Assembly (NCBI RefSeq): GCF_021568695.1
Contig: NZ_JAKGTI010000003.1
Span: forward strand, 274,043 to 338,042
DNA from: Maritalea mediterranea
Lineage (GTDB): Bacteria; Pseudomonadota; Alphaproteobacteria; Rhizobiales; Devosiaceae
Length of the DNA: 64,000 bases
Direction: 5' to 3'
The stretch's first letter is position 1. The number at the start of each line of letters is the position of its first letter. The notes under the pieces are model-generated. The model made no database searches. It had not been told where the DNA came from and worked only from the letters and a program-made list of their open reading frames with translations. Positions 52,655 through 61,480 of the stretch are shown piece after piece. The position numbers and the translations under genes are program-made.

Positions 52655-53284
52655 ATGCCGTCGATCGAACTGTCACTTGCCTTTTTGATCACCACCGCTT
52701 TGTTCGCCTATATGCCGGGACCGGCGATGATTTATGTGTCGGCGCAAACCATTGCTCGGGGCCAATGGGCTGGTGTGATGGCCGCATTGGGTGTGCATTT
52801 GGGGGGATATGCCCATGTTCTGCTGGCCGCGTTCGGGCTTGCCGCCCTGTTGTTGGCGGTGCCGGCGCTCTATATGGCTGTTAAAATCGCTGGCGCGCTT
52901 TATCTGATCTTTCTGGGCTGGAGAATGATCTTTGGCCGAAGCAGAGAGGAGTTATCGGATACACCGCGCACCAAAAGTGCCAAACAGGCTTTTGTAGAAA
53001 GCATTAGCGTAGAGGTGCTGAACCCGAAAACAGCGCTGTTTTTCATTTCGTTCCTGCCGCAATTTGTGTCGCTTGAGGCTAGCTTGCCGCTTTGGGCGCA
53101 AATGCTGATTCTGGGCACGATCGTGAATGTGATGTTCTCCAGTGCCGATTTGGTGTGTGTGCTATTTGCCGGTTGGGTGCTCAAACGGTTAACAACGGGA
53201 AACGCCCGCTCACGCTGGATTTCACGACTTGGGGGCGCGTTGCTCATTGGCTTAGGGGCCAAACTTGCGCTGGAAAGGTCTTGA
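52655..53284 (+). CDS. LysE/RhtB-family exporter
   Basis: A 209-residue membrane protein with six hydrophobic segments and the LysE-superfamily pattern: PGPAMIYVSAQTIARGQWAG at the first loop and VEVLNPKTALFFISFLPQFV in the middle. It exports amino acids or related compounds; the substrate is unknown. AAGGGG precedes the ATG. Monocistronic by its position after the ftsH terminator. Confidence 0.92.
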   Translation: MPSIELSLAFLITTALFAYMPGPAMIYVSAQTIARGQWAGVMAALGVHLGGYAHVLLAAFGLAALLLAVPALYMAVKIAGALYLIFLGWRMIFGRSREELSDTPRTKSAKQAFVESISVEVLNPKTALFFISFLPQFVSLEASLPLWAQMLILGTIVNVMFSSADLVCVLFAGWVLKRLTTGNARSRWISRLGGALLIGLGAKLALERS

Positions 53285-53396
53285 CCTGACGGCCAAAGGT
53301 ATTATTGCCATATTTTAGATTTGGTTTTGATTAAACTGACAAATACAACTTAGAGTTTTTCGCATCGACGGTTTTTCGTCACAGCTGGGTGGGTTT

Positions 53397-54740
53397 ATGG
53401 CACGCAAATATTTTGGCACAGATGGTATTCGAGGATTGGCAAATGGTGAGAAACTGACGCCGGACCTAGCGATGCGCGTAGGGCAGGCAGCTGGTATGGT
53501 GTTTCAGCGCGGCGACCATCGGCACCGTGTTGTGATTGGCAAAGATACGCGCCGGTCTGGCTATATGCTCGAATATGCGCTCACCGGCGGGTTCACGTCG
53601 GTTGGGATGGATGTGTATTTGCTCGGCCCCGTGCCCACGCCCGCGGTTGCTATGCTCACCCGTTCCCTGCGTGCTGACTTGGGTGTGATGATTTCCGCCT
53701 CCCATAATCCGTTCGAAGACAATGGGATAAAGTTTTTCCAACCGGATGGTTTCAAGCTTTCCGACGAGATTGAAGAGAAAATCGAAGCGCTGGTCGCGAA
53801 AGGGGTTTCCGCTGGTCTGACCCAGGGCCGTGACATTGGCCGCGCCAAGCGGATCAATGAGGTCACCACGCGCTATACCGAATTTGCCAAGCGCACCTTG
53901 CCGCGGCACGCGGATTTTACCGGCCTGAAAGTGGTTGTGGATTGCGCCAATGGCGCTGCCTATAAAACCGCACCGGAAGCGCTTTGGGAGTTGGGCGCCG
54001 ACGTGATTGCGATGGGCGTAGAACCCGATGGCTTCAATATCAACAAAGAGTGCGGCTCGACCGCGCCGCAAGCGCTTTGCCAGCGTGTGGTGGATGAGGG
54101 TGCCGATATCGGCATTGCACTAGATGGCGATGCTGACCGTGTGGTGATTGTGGATGAAAAGGGCCAGATCATTGATGGCGACCAGCTGATGGCGGCGCTG
54201 GCACTTTATTGGCACGAGCTGGATTGGCTGCGGGGCGGCGGCATTGTGGCCACCATCATGTCCAATCTCGGGTTGGAGCGTTGCCTGAGTGAAAATCAAT
54301 TGCGGCTGGAACGTACCAAAGTTGGCGACCGATATGTGCTTGAGCGCATGCGTTCGGGCGGCTTTAATCTGGGCGGCGAACAATCCGGCCATATTATCCT
54401 GTCGGATTTCTCAACCACGGGCGATGGTCTGGTGTCGGCATTGCAGGTGATGAGCCTGGTGCAAAAACGCGACAAGCCCGTCTCTGAGGTGTGCAAGATG
54501 TTTGAGCAGGTGCCGCAGCTTTTGACCAATGTGCGCATTTCCGGCGGGACACCGCTATCTGACGACCGCGTGATCAAGGCCATTGCCAGTGCCGAACAAT
54601 TGTTGGGCACGTCGGGCCGTTTGGTGATCCGCCCATCGGGCACTGAACCCCTTATCCGGGTGATGGGCGAGGGCGATGACGAAATGCTGATCAAGCAGGT
54701 TGTGGGGGATATTGCCCATGTGATTGAGGCTGTCGCCTAA
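53397..54740 (+). CDS. glmM: Phosphoglucosamine mutase
   Basis: A 447-residue enzyme that interconverts glucosamine-6-phosphate and glucosamine-1-phosphate for UDP-GlcNAc synthesis. N-terminal [10 protein letters not shown], active-site Ser102 in [12 protein letters not shown], metal loop DGDADRV, sugar loop GGEQSGH and phosphate loop [12 protein letters not shown]. The ftsH-glmM order, with LysE between, resembles the usual alphaproteobacterial arrangement. Confidence 0.98.
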   Translation: MARKYFGTDGIRGLANGEKLTPDLAMRVGQAAGMVFQRGDHRHRVVIGKDTRRSGYMLEYALTGGFTSVGMDVYLLGPVPTPAVAMLTRSLRADLGVMISASHNPFEDNGIKFFQPDGFKLSDEIEEKIEALVAKGVSAGLTQGRDIGRAKRINEVTTRYTEFAKRTLPRHADFTGLKVVVDCANGAAYKTAPEALWELGADVIAMGVEPDGFNINKECGSTAPQALCQRVVDEGADIGIALDGDADRVVIVDEKGQIIDGDQLMAALALYWHELDWLRGGGIVATIMSNLGLERCLSENQLRLERTKVGDRYVLERMRSGGFNLGGEQSGHIILSDFSTTGDGLVSALQVMSLVQKRDKPVSEVCKMFEQVPQLLTNVRISGGTPLSDDRVIKAIASAEQLLGTSGRLVIRPSGTEPLIRVMGEGDDEMLIKQVVGDIAHVIEAVA

Positions 54741-54758
54741 AACAACCCATGCTGTAGA

Positions 54759-55694
54759 CTAGGCAGAAGGCGGCGGTGGATACTGCCGCTTTTTTTTGCG
54801 CCGACGTCTGATCACACCTTCAGATACCGCCACGCCAAATAGAATCAACGCGAAGCCGACAAATTGCAACGCTGCCAATTGTTCGCCGAACAGCACGGCG
54901 CCGAAAATGATCGAGGCTGCAGGAATCAAATAGTTTGATTGGGCGACAAAGGCCGCACTTGTATCGTCCAAAAGCTTATAAAGGATCAGCGTGGTTGCCC
55001 ATGTGGGCAAAATTGCCAAATAGGTGATGGCGGCCCAGCCATTTAACGGCACACCGGTCGGCAGTGGGTCAAACATCAGAGCGCATCCCAAGGCGGTGAG
55101 CGACCCGAAGATCAGCACGCCCAGCGATTTAGTCATGGCCGGCATTTCCAGCACATTGCGTGAGACCATGCCATTGGTGGCATAACCAGCAGTGGCCAAC
55201 ACCAGCAGCAAAAAGGGCAGCAGTGAAAATGCGGCCGCGGCGGTTTCCTCCGCACCATTGCCTAGTATTACCCCTGATACGCCCAGAAAGCCGCAAATCA
55301 GACCCAAAACTCGAATCGGCGTGGCCTTTTCGGCCGGGAGAAATATAAGTGACATCAACATCACTTGAATGGGCACAGTGGCCATCATCAGGCCAGCGAT
55401 GGAAGACGGCACATATTGGCTGGCATAATTGATCAGCATGAAGGGAACGGCGGTGCCAAAACTGCCCATAATTGCGCACGCCAGCCACTGTTTTTTCCCT
55501 TGTGGCAGCTGAATCCCACGCCAGATTGCAAATAAAATCATTAAAATTGCAGCCAAGCTCAATCGGATGGCGGCAATCCAGAATGGGGTGAAGAATTCGA
55601 TCGAATATTTGATGGTGGCAAAGGAGCTGCCCCAAATAAGTACCAGTAATAAAAGGAAAATCCAGTCGCCAAGTGTGCGCGATTGCGTGCTCAT
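54759..55694 (-). CDS. EamA-family drug/metabolite transporter
   Basis: A 311-residue membrane protein with ten hydrophobic segments in two repeated EamA halves (WGSSFATIKYSIEFF in the first; FVAQSNYLIPAASIIFGAVL in the second) and a basic, Pro-rich C terminus (RRRRKKKRQYPPPPSA). The substrate is unknown. The last codons coincide with the hairpin that ends glmM transcription on the other strand. Confidence 0.92.
   Translation of the reverse strand: MSTQSRTLGDWIFLLLLVLIWGSSFATIKYSIEFFTPFWIAAIRLSLAAILMILFAIWRGIQLPQGKKQWLACAIMGSFGTAVPFMLINYASQYVPSSIAGLMMATVPIQVMLMSLIFLPAEKATPIRVLGLICGFLGVSGVILGNGAEETAAAAFSLLPFLLLVLATAGYATNGMVSRNVLEMPAMTKSLGVLIFGSLTALGCALMFDPLPTGVPLNGWAAITYLAILPTWATTLILYKLLDDTSAAFVAQSNYLIPAASIIFGAVLFGEQLAALQFVGFALILFGVAVSEGVIRRRRKKKRQYPPPPSA
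54769..54797 (+). terminator. Terminator of glmM inside the convergent gene's end
   Basis: GCGGC / GCCGC hairpin (loop about 10 nt) followed by T8, 29 bp past the glmM stop and within the EamA coding end; the T-run encodes its poly-Lys segment on the other strand. Confidence 0.7.
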
Positions 55695-55783
55695 ATTCTG
55701 TCCTGGAAAGGTGTGTGTATCGCGGTGAGTAGAATCTTAATATATCAGAGTTTTTCGCGGTTTATTAGGGTTAAATATTTAGG

Positions 55784-55798
55784 TTAAGTGGGTTTTAA
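55784..55798 (+). promoter_or_regulatory. CtrA-type box upstream of the Omp gene
   Basis: TTAA GTGGGTT TTAA, 62 bp before the start at 55861, preceded by a further TTAA at 55771. A GANTC site (GAATC, about 55733) lies about 50 bp upstream. Confidence 0.6.
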
Positions 55799-55860
55799 GA
55801 AAAAGCCAGCATAATCCTTCTTGGAAAGTCAAGAAAAGTGGCTTGCGTAGAAGGATTAGA

Positions 55861-56559
55861 ATGATGCTTAAGTGGATTGGAGCTGCACTGTTTGCAGTTG
55901 CCTCAATGTTTGGAACAAGTGCTTTGGCCGCTGACTGGCCACAGCCAGAGCCAGAATATCCTGAATTGCCAGAAGTAGATTACGGCCTTTCCGGTGCGTT
56001 TTATTTGCGGGGTTCTGTTGCGGGCAACGCAATGTGGGCGCGCAATGTGGAGTTTTGTCCATGTCCGGATTCTTACACCCCAACAGAAATGGGCTGGGGC
56101 TATAGCCTTGGTGTGGGTGCCGGTTATGAGTTTGGCACAGGGTTTCGTACTGATTTGACCGTGGATTATCTGCGGAACACAGGTTTGACCGCAAATGGAT
56201 ATTCAGCTGACTTGCGCTCAACCGTGGCCTTGGCCAACGTCTATTATGATTTTGACCTGAATGGCATGGGCCTGAGCGCTGACGGTGGTTGGCAGGGTTA
56301 TGTTGGTGCTGGCTTGGGTAAAGCCTGGCACTATACAACCGCCACCAATGGCACAACCGATCTGGGTGCCGGTGCCGGCAACCGCTCATGGGCGGGCGCT
56401 GTGATGGCTGGTGTGGCCTATGATATGGGCGCCGCTGTGGCTGATGTGGGCTACCGCGCCTTGTGGCACAAGGGCTTCTCCACAAATGGTTCGGCCATGT
56501 GGGTGCAGGATGCAATTGCACACGAAATTCGTGCCAGCATTCGCTATCGCTTCTATTAA
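55861..56559 (+). CDS. Outer-membrane beta-barrel protein, Omp25/Omp31-like
   Basis: A 232-residue exported protein: signal peptide about 1-22 (GTSALA, then ADW), then alternating aromatic/hydrophobic strands of an eight-stranded barrel (YSLGVGAGYEFGTGFRTDLT, WQGYVGAGLGKAWHY), ending with the terminal aromatic of Omps (RASIRYRFY). Such proteins are major surface antigens in Brucella and relatives and anchor the outer membrane. AAGGA precedes ATGATG at 55861. Strong terminator downstream. Confidence 0.9.
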   Translation: MMLKWIGAALFAVASMFGTSALAADWPQPEPEYPELPEVDYGLSGAFYLRGSVAGNAMWARNVEFCPCPDSYTPTEMGWGYSLGVGAGYEFGTGFRTDLTVDYLRNTGLTANGYSADLRSTVALANVYYDFDLNGMGLSADGGWQGYVGAGLGKAWHYTTATNGTTDLGAGAGNRSWAGAVMAGVAYDMGAAVADVGYRALWHKGFSTNGSAMWVQDAIAHEIRASIRYRFY

Positions 56560-56583
56560 GCCCAAGCCTCATTCAAGTTTTAA

Positions 56584-56611
56584 AAGCCCCGGCCGTCGCG
56601 CCGGGGTTTTT
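56584..56611 (+). terminator. Terminator of the Omp gene
   Basis: CCCCGGC / GCCGGGG hairpin with a 6-nt loop and T5. Confidence 0.93.
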
Positions 56612-56639
56612 GTGTTTGGCGTAACAATGTCAGACAATA

Positions 56640-56730
56640 AAAACCGTTGACGCGGCCTTCGATTGTCTCTATGCCCGTCAGTGGGCCACCCCTCCCCAAC
56701 GAGGGGCGCCTATCTGAAAGGGTAGATGAC
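56640..56730 (+). promoter_or_regulatory. Structured serC leader (serC-motif-like RNA)
   Basis: The 90 bp before serC contain a perfect stem CCCCTC / GAGGGG (56688-56706 region) and a small stem CTATC / GGTAG whose loop and right side include the ribosome binding site AAAGGG. This position and layout fit the alphaproteobacterial 'serC' RNA motif described upstream of serC. A ligand is not known; I have not compared it with the published consensus. Confidence 0.5.
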
Positions 56731-57891
56731 ATGACAGATCTTTTGAAGCCGGAAGTGCGCCCGGCGAATCCCAGATTCTCATCTGGGCCGTGCACAAAAC
56801 GTCCTGGCTGGACGCCTGAATTCCTCAATAATGATATATTGGGTCGGTCCCACCGCGCCAAGCCTGCAAAGGCACGCATTCAATATGCGATTGATTTGAC
56901 GCGCGAACTGCTCAACGTACCCGATGATTACCGCATTGGTATTGTGCCCGCGTCTGATACCGGCGCGGTTGAGATGGCCATGTGGTCCATGCTCGGTCAA
57001 CGCGGCGTGGATATGCTCGCCTGGGAAAGCTTTGGCGCCGGCTGGGTGACTGATGTGGTCAAGCAGCTTAAGCTGGATAATGTCCGTGTGCTTGACGCCG
57101 ACTATGGCCAGCTCCCAGACCTTAATGAAGTCGACTGGACGCGCGATGTGGTCTTTACCTGGAACGGCACCACCTCTGGTGTGCGCGTGCCAAATGCCGA
57201 CTGGATCGATGCGGATCGCGAGGGCCTGGCCATCTGCGATGCCACCTCTGCTGCGTTTGCGCAAGAGCTGGATTTTGCCAAGCTGGATGTCACCACCTTC
57301 TCCTGGCAGAAAGTTTTGGGCGGTGAAGGTGCCCACGGGGTGATTATCCTGTCCCCACGCGCGGTTGAACGCTTGGAAACCTACGCACCAGACCGGCCTT
57401 TGCCGAAAATCTTCCGCCTGACCAAAGGCGGTAAGCTGATCGAAGGCATTTTTGAAGCCGCGACCATCAACACCCCATCCCTGATGGTGATTGAAGATGC
57501 GATCGATGCGATGGAATGGGGCAAAACATTGGGCGCAAACGGACTGCAAGCGCGGGCCGATGCCAATTTCAACCTGCTCAATGCCTGGATCGAAGCGACC
57601 GATTGGGTCGCCAATCTGGCTGAAGTGCCAGAAACCCGCTCCAACACCTCTGTGTGCATGAAAATCGTTGATCCCGAGATCACTGCACTGGATGCCGATG
57701 CGCAGGCAAAGTTCGCCAAGGCGATTGCCACGCGGTTGGACCAAGAGGGCGTGGCCTATGATATTGGCGCTTACCGCGATGCCCCGGCGGGCTTGCGGAT
57801 TTGGGCCGGGTCAACGGTTGAAGTGGCCGATCTGGAAATCCTCACCCATTGGCTGGACTACGCCTTTGCGGCGGAGAAAGCGGCGCTTTAG
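56731..57891 (+). CDS. serC: Phosphoserine aminotransferase
   Basis: A 386-residue PLP enzyme (3-phosphohydroxypyruvate + Glu to phosphoserine + 2-oxoglutarate). It is the alphaproteobacterial type: N-terminal [15 protein letters not shown], the [14 protein letters not shown] segment and PLP-Lys in [16 protein letters not shown]. The ATG at 56731 follows AAAGGG. Second-next is serA, 76 bp away, with a terminator-like hairpin between. Confidence 0.96.
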   Translation: MTDLLKPEVRPANPRFSSGPCTKRPGWTPEFLNNDILGRSHRAKPAKARIQYAIDLTRELLNVPDDYRIGIVPASDTGAVEMAMWSMLGQRGVDMLAWESFGAGWVTDVVKQLKLDNVRVLDADYGQLPDLNEVDWTRDVVFTWNGTTSGVRVPNADWIDADREGLAICDATSAAFAQELDFAKLDVTTFSWQKVLGGEGAHGVIILSPRAVERLETYAPDRPLPKIFRLTKGGKLIEGIFEAATINTPSLMVIEDAIDAMEWGKTLGANGLQARADANFNLLNAWIEATDWVANLAEVPETRSNTSVCMKIVDPEITALDADAQAKFAKAIATRLDQEGVAYDIGAYRDAPAGLRIWAGSTVEVADLEILTHWLDYAFAAEKAAL

Positions 57892-57910
57892 GCGCCTCCA
57901 AAGTGAGACC

Positions 57911-57937
57911 GGCTGACGGCATACCGCCAGCCTTTTT
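57911..57937 (+). terminator. Terminator-like hairpin between serC and serA
   Basis: GGCTG-A-CGG, loop, CCG-C-CAGCC then T5. It would uncouple or attenuate serA from serC transcription. Confidence 0.75.
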
Positions 57938-57967
57938 CCCAAATTTATAGATTTATGGAGGCTTTAA

Positions 57968-59551
57968 ATGCCTAAGGTTCTTGTATCTGACAAGCTGAGC
58001 GAAACCGCTGTGCAAATTTTCCGCGACAATGGCGTGGATGTGGATTTTCTGCCTGATGTGGGCAAAGACAAAGAAAAACTGCTCGAAATCATCGGCCAAT
58101 ATGATGGCTTGGCCATCCGTTCGGCCACCAAAGTCACTGAAAAGGTGATTGCAGCGGCGGACAATTTGAAAGTGGTGGGCCGCGCCGGGATCGGCGTCGA
58201 TAATGTGGATATTCCGCAAGCCACCGCCAAAGGCATCATTGTGATGAACACGCCTTTCGGTAACTCCATCACCACCGCGGAACATGCGATTTCCATGATG
58301 CTGGCCTTGGCACGGCAAATCCCTGCAGCGGATGCATCTACCCGCGCGGGCAAGTGGGAAAAGTCCAAATTTATGGGTGTGGAAGTTACGTCCAAAACAC
58401 TGGGCATTATTGGCTGCGGCAATATCGGGGCGATTGTGGCCGACCGGGCCCAGGGCCTTAAAATGAAGGTGATCGCCTTTGACCCGTTCCTGACGCCGGA
58501 ACGTGCACTTGATCTGGGCGTGGAAAAGGTGGAGCTGGACGAATTGCTGGCCCGCGCCGACTTTATCTCCCTGCACACCCCGCTCACCGACGCGACGCGC
58601 GGCATTATCAGCGCTGAAAATATCGCCAAGATGAAAAAGGGCGCGCGCCTGATCAACTGTGCTCGTGGCGGCTTGGTTGACGAAGTGGCACTCAAGGAAG
58701 CACTTGAAAACGGCAAGCTGGCCGGTGCGGCCATGGATGTGTTTGAGGTGGAACCGGCCACCGACAATCCTTTGTTCGACGCCCCCAACCTGATCTGCAC
58801 CCCGCACCTTGGCGCCTCAACCACGGAAGCGCAGGAAAATGTGGCGCTGCAGGTGGCCGAGCAGATGAGCGCTTATCTGATGCATGGGGCCATTTCAAAC
58901 GCGTTGAACTTCCCTTCAATTTCCGCCGAAGAAGCGCCACGCATTATGCCGTTTGTGAAATTGGCTGAAATGCTGGGCAGCTTTGCCGGGCAATTGACCG
59001 AGAGCGGCATTAAAGGCGTGCGGATCGAGTTTGAGGGCCATGTGGCTGACCTCAACACCAAACCGATGGTCTCCGCCTTGCTCACCGGCGTGCTCAAGCC
59101 GTTGCTGGGTGATGTGAATATGGTGTCAGCGCCGGTACTGGCGAAAGATCGCGGCATGCATGTGGAAACGGTCAATCGCGAGCAGCAGGGCGCTTATGAA
59201 AACTATATCCGCCTGACCGTCATCACCGAGCGGCAGGAACGTTCTGTCGCCGGCACCGTCTTTGCCGATGGCAAGCCACGCCTCATTCAGGTGAAGGGTG
59301 TGAATATGGAAGCGGAAATTACCCCGTCCATGCTCTACATCACCAATGAAGACAAGCCCGGCTTTATCGGTCGCCTCGGCACTTTGTTGGGCAATGAAAA
59401 TATAAACATTGCCAACTTCAATTTGGGCCGTGTTGAAAGCGGGGGCGATGCGATTGCTCTGATCAATATTGATGGTGAGCTGAGTGATGCGCAGGTGAAG
59501 ACGATTGCTGCGCTTGAAGGCGTCAAACAGGCCAAGCCGCTGCATTTCTAG
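57968..59551 (+). CDS. serA: D-3-phosphoglycerate dehydrogenase
   Basis: A 527-residue long-form PGDH, the first enzyme of serine synthesis. Catalytic domain with Rossmann motif LGIIGCGNIGAIVADRA, DFISLHTPLTDATRG and the catalytic HLGASTTEAQENVALQVAEQ stretch (in part HLGASTTEAQ); then an intervening domain and a C-terminal ACT domain (EAEITPSMLYITNEDKPGFI) that in relatives binds serine for feedback control. AGG precedes the ATG (GGAGGCTTTAA). Confidence 0.97.
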   Translation: MPKVLVSDKLSETAVQIFRDNGVDVDFLPDVGKDKEKLLEIIGQYDGLAIRSATKVTEKVIAAADNLKVVGRAGIGVDNVDIPQATAKGIIVMNTPFGNSITTAEHAISMMLALARQIPAADASTRAGKWEKSKFMGVEVTSKTLGIIGCGNIGAIVADRAQGLKMKVIAFDPFLTPERALDLGVEKVELDELLARADFISLHTPLTDATRGIISAENIAKMKKGARLINCARGGLVDEVALKEALENGKLAGAAMDVFEVEPATDNPLFDAPNLICTPHLGASTTEAQENVALQVAEQMSAYLMHGAISNALNFPSISAEEAPRIMPFVKLAEMLGSFAGQLTESGIKGVRIEFEGHVADLNTKPMVSALLTGVLKPLLGDVNMVSAPVLAKDRGMHVETVNREQQGAYENYIRLTVITERQERSVAGTVFADGKPRLIQVKGVNMEAEITPSMLYITNEDKPGFIGRLGTLLGNENINIANFNLGRVESGGDAIALINIDGELSDAQVKTIAALEGVKQAKPLHF

Positions 59552-59573
59552 GGTTCGCCAAATCATCAGCCGG

Positions 59574-59591
59574 TGCGCGCTGCAGCGCGCA
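59574..59591. other. Perfect 18-bp palindrome after serA
   Basis: TGCGCGCTGCAGCGCGCA followed by TCTTTTG. It could add to serA termination; without a spacer it can fold only with a small loop. Confidence 0.5.
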
Positions 59592-59602
59592 TCTTTTGAG
59601 AG

Positions 59603-59638
59603 CGGGGAAGGCGTGGTTGAGCAGGCTTTCCCCGTTTT
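59603..59638 (+). terminator. Terminator of serA
   Basis: CGGGGAA(GGC) / (GGC-type)TTCCCCG with 12-nt loop and T4. Confidence 0.8.
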
Positions 59639-59694
59639 GCTTTGTCCGGGTCGGGCACAGGCGAAGCGCTCGATTATAAGAGGGAGATTTGGTG

Positions 59695-60081
59695 ATGGAT
59701 GCGCAATTGGCGGCCAACAAGAAGAACGCTCAGGCCTTTTATGATTTGATGTTCAATCAATGCAAGCCGCGTGAGGCGATCGAGCTCTATGTGGGCGACC
59801 GCTATATTCAGCATAATCCGCATGTGGCGGATGGCAAACAGGCTTTCATTGCCTATTTTGAACGCATGGCGACGGAATATCCGGGCAAAAAGGTGGAGTT
59901 TAAGCGGGCGATTGCTGAAGGCGATCTGGTGGTGCTCCATTGCCATCAAATCTGGCCCGGCAGTGATGATTATGCGGGGATGGACATCTTCAGGTTTGAT
60001 GCCCATGGCAAGATTGTTGAACATTGGGATGTGCTGCAGGTCATTACGGGCCATTCCGAAAATGACAATGGCCTATTTTAG
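59695..60081 (+). CDS. SnoaL-like (NTF2-fold) protein
   Basis: A 128-residue single-domain protein of the SnoaL-like group: NAQAFYDLMFNQCKPREAIELYV, YIQHNPHVADGKQAFIAYF and the FDAHGKIVEHWDVLQ end. Similar proteins act as small hydrolases/isomerases or have no known role. The His in QHNPHV and the acidic residues of the pocket are typical. ATG at 59695 follows AGGGAG; TTG and GTG lie just upstream. Confidence 0.88.
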   Translation: MDAQLAANKKNAQAFYDLMFNQCKPREAIELYVGDRYIQHNPHVADGKQAFIAYFERMATEYPGKKVEFKRAIAEGDLVVLHCHQIWPGSDDYAGMDIFRFDAHGKIVEHWDVLQVITGHSENDNGLF

Positions 60082-60102
60082 CGACCGCAGACTGCCGCGT
60101 GA

Positions 60103-60318
60103 TTAATAATGCGGCGGGCGTTCTACAATCTCGCCGCCGCCGCCATTATCCATTTCTTCCATCTGGGCATAGAGCTTGGCAATTTCGCGCTGCAACTTGT
60201 CTATTTCCGCCCATTGTTTGGTGATCGTCGTGTTCAAATCTTCTATGGTTTGATCTTGATAGGCAATGCGCATTTCCAAAGCTTCCATGCGCGCTTCCAA
60301 CTGCTCATTTGCGCTCAT
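60103..60318 (-). CDS. slyX: SlyX-like coiled-coil protein
   Basis: A 71-residue helical protein with the SlyX pattern: LEARMEALEMRIAYQDQTIE followed by LNTTITKQWAEIDKLQREIA and a Gly-rich, Pro-ending tail (ERPPHY). The function of SlyX is unknown. The ATG at 60318 has AGGAG 7 nt upstream, the site lying within the end of the EamA gene; it overlaps that gene by 14 bp. Confidence 0.88.
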   Translation of the reverse strand: MSANEQLEARMEALEMRIAYQDQTIEDLNTTITKQWAEIDKLQREIAKLYAQMEEMDNGGGGEIVERPPHY

Positions 60319-61315
60319 CATCTTGCTCCTTAGCTGCCATCGCCGCGGCGGCCAGCGCCTCTTTCTTCTTGGCCGTGCGCACGGCATATTCGGCCATGGT
60401 GATGCCAGAAATAATAAAGATAGCGGCAATAAAATGGTAGGATTGCAACGCCTCACCAATAATGATCACCGACAGAACGGCCCCGAAAAGCGGTAGCGCG
60501 TTGATAAACAGGCTGGCGCGGTTGGCGCCGATCAGCTCCACGCCGCGCGCATAAAAGAGCTGCGACAGGATTGAGGGGAACAGCCCGGTATAGATGACCA
60601 ACAGCCAGCCGAGCGGTGTGATCTTTGGTATGCCCGCGACGAAGGCGGGCCAGCCGCCCAAAAAAAGTTGGTAGAACAGGGCACCCAGGGTGGCGAAAAA
60701 GAAGGTCACCGCCAAAAAAGTCATCCAGTGCACGGTGGGGCGATAGCGCAGACACACAGAATAGGACGCATAGATCAGACAGGCGATCAGGATCAGCCCG
60801 TCGCCAATATTGATGTCCATGCGCGCCAGCCGCATGGGATTGCCCGCCGTGGCCACATAGATCACCCCAATCAGGGTGAGGACCACGCCCAAAAGCTGCA
60901 ACGGATAGGCCCGTTGTTTGAACAGGACAAAATTGGCCAGCATCACCATCATCGGGATTGAGGCCTGCTCAATTGCGCCATTGACGGCGGTGGTGTGCTT
61001 GGCTCCCAAATAGAGAAACAAGTTAAACCCGGAAAAACCGACCGCACCGTAAAAACCCAAAAGCCAGAAATTCTTGATCAATTTTGGCAGGTCTTTTTTC
61101 AAATGTGGCCAGGCAAAAGGCAGAATAATCAGAAATCCCAATGCAAAGCGGCCAGCAATCAGGCTGGTGGGTTCGATATCGTCCACGGCCAGCTTACCCG
61201 CCACCATATTGCCACCCCAGAACAGGGAGGTGAGCACCAAAAGCAAATAGGGCTGATTAAACAGTTGATGGAAGAGATTTTTTCTCGGCTTTGCGACGGA
61301 TTGTGGTTTTGTCAT
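60305..61315 (-). CDS. EamA-family drug/metabolite transporter
   Basis: A 336-residue membrane protein with ten hydrophobic segments in two EamA halves (WGGNMVAGKLAVDDIEPTSL first; YTGLFPSILSQLFYARGVEL second) and a charged C terminus. The substrate is unknown. Its final codons overlap slyX. It is divergent from purA with a 165-bp gap. Confidence 0.92.
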   Translation of the reverse strand: MTKPQSVAKPRKNLFHQLFNQPYLLLVLTSLFWGGNMVAGKLAVDDIEPTSLIAGRFALGFLIILPFAWPHLKKDLPKLIKNFWLLGFYGAVGFSGFNLFLYLGAKHTTAVNGAIEQASIPMMVMLANFVLFKQRAYPLQLLGVVLTLIGVIYVATAGNPMRLARMDINIGDGLILIACLIYASYSVCLRYRPTVHWMTFLAVTFFFATLGALFYQLFLGGWPAFVAGIPKITPLGWLLVIYTGLFPSILSQLFYARGVELIGANRASLFINALPLFGAVLSVIIIGEALQSYHFIAAIFIISGITMAEYAVRTAKKKEALAAAAMAAKEQDDERK

Positions 61316-61480
61316 AGGTTCACTTTTGCTATATCAGCATCGCTTATCAGGTTTTGAACTGGTTCTAAATACCCAATTGAACCGAAAGATCAGCTTTTGT
61401 GGGCACTCGATGCCGTGTTGGGCATTATTCTGTCCCAATCCTGTGCCAGGAAAAGCGGTCGTGAAGGAGAATTAAGTTAA

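Noticed and set aside
57953-58824. Two long minus-strand frames inside serA
   Set aside because: Both overlap each other and serA; no start signals or domains.
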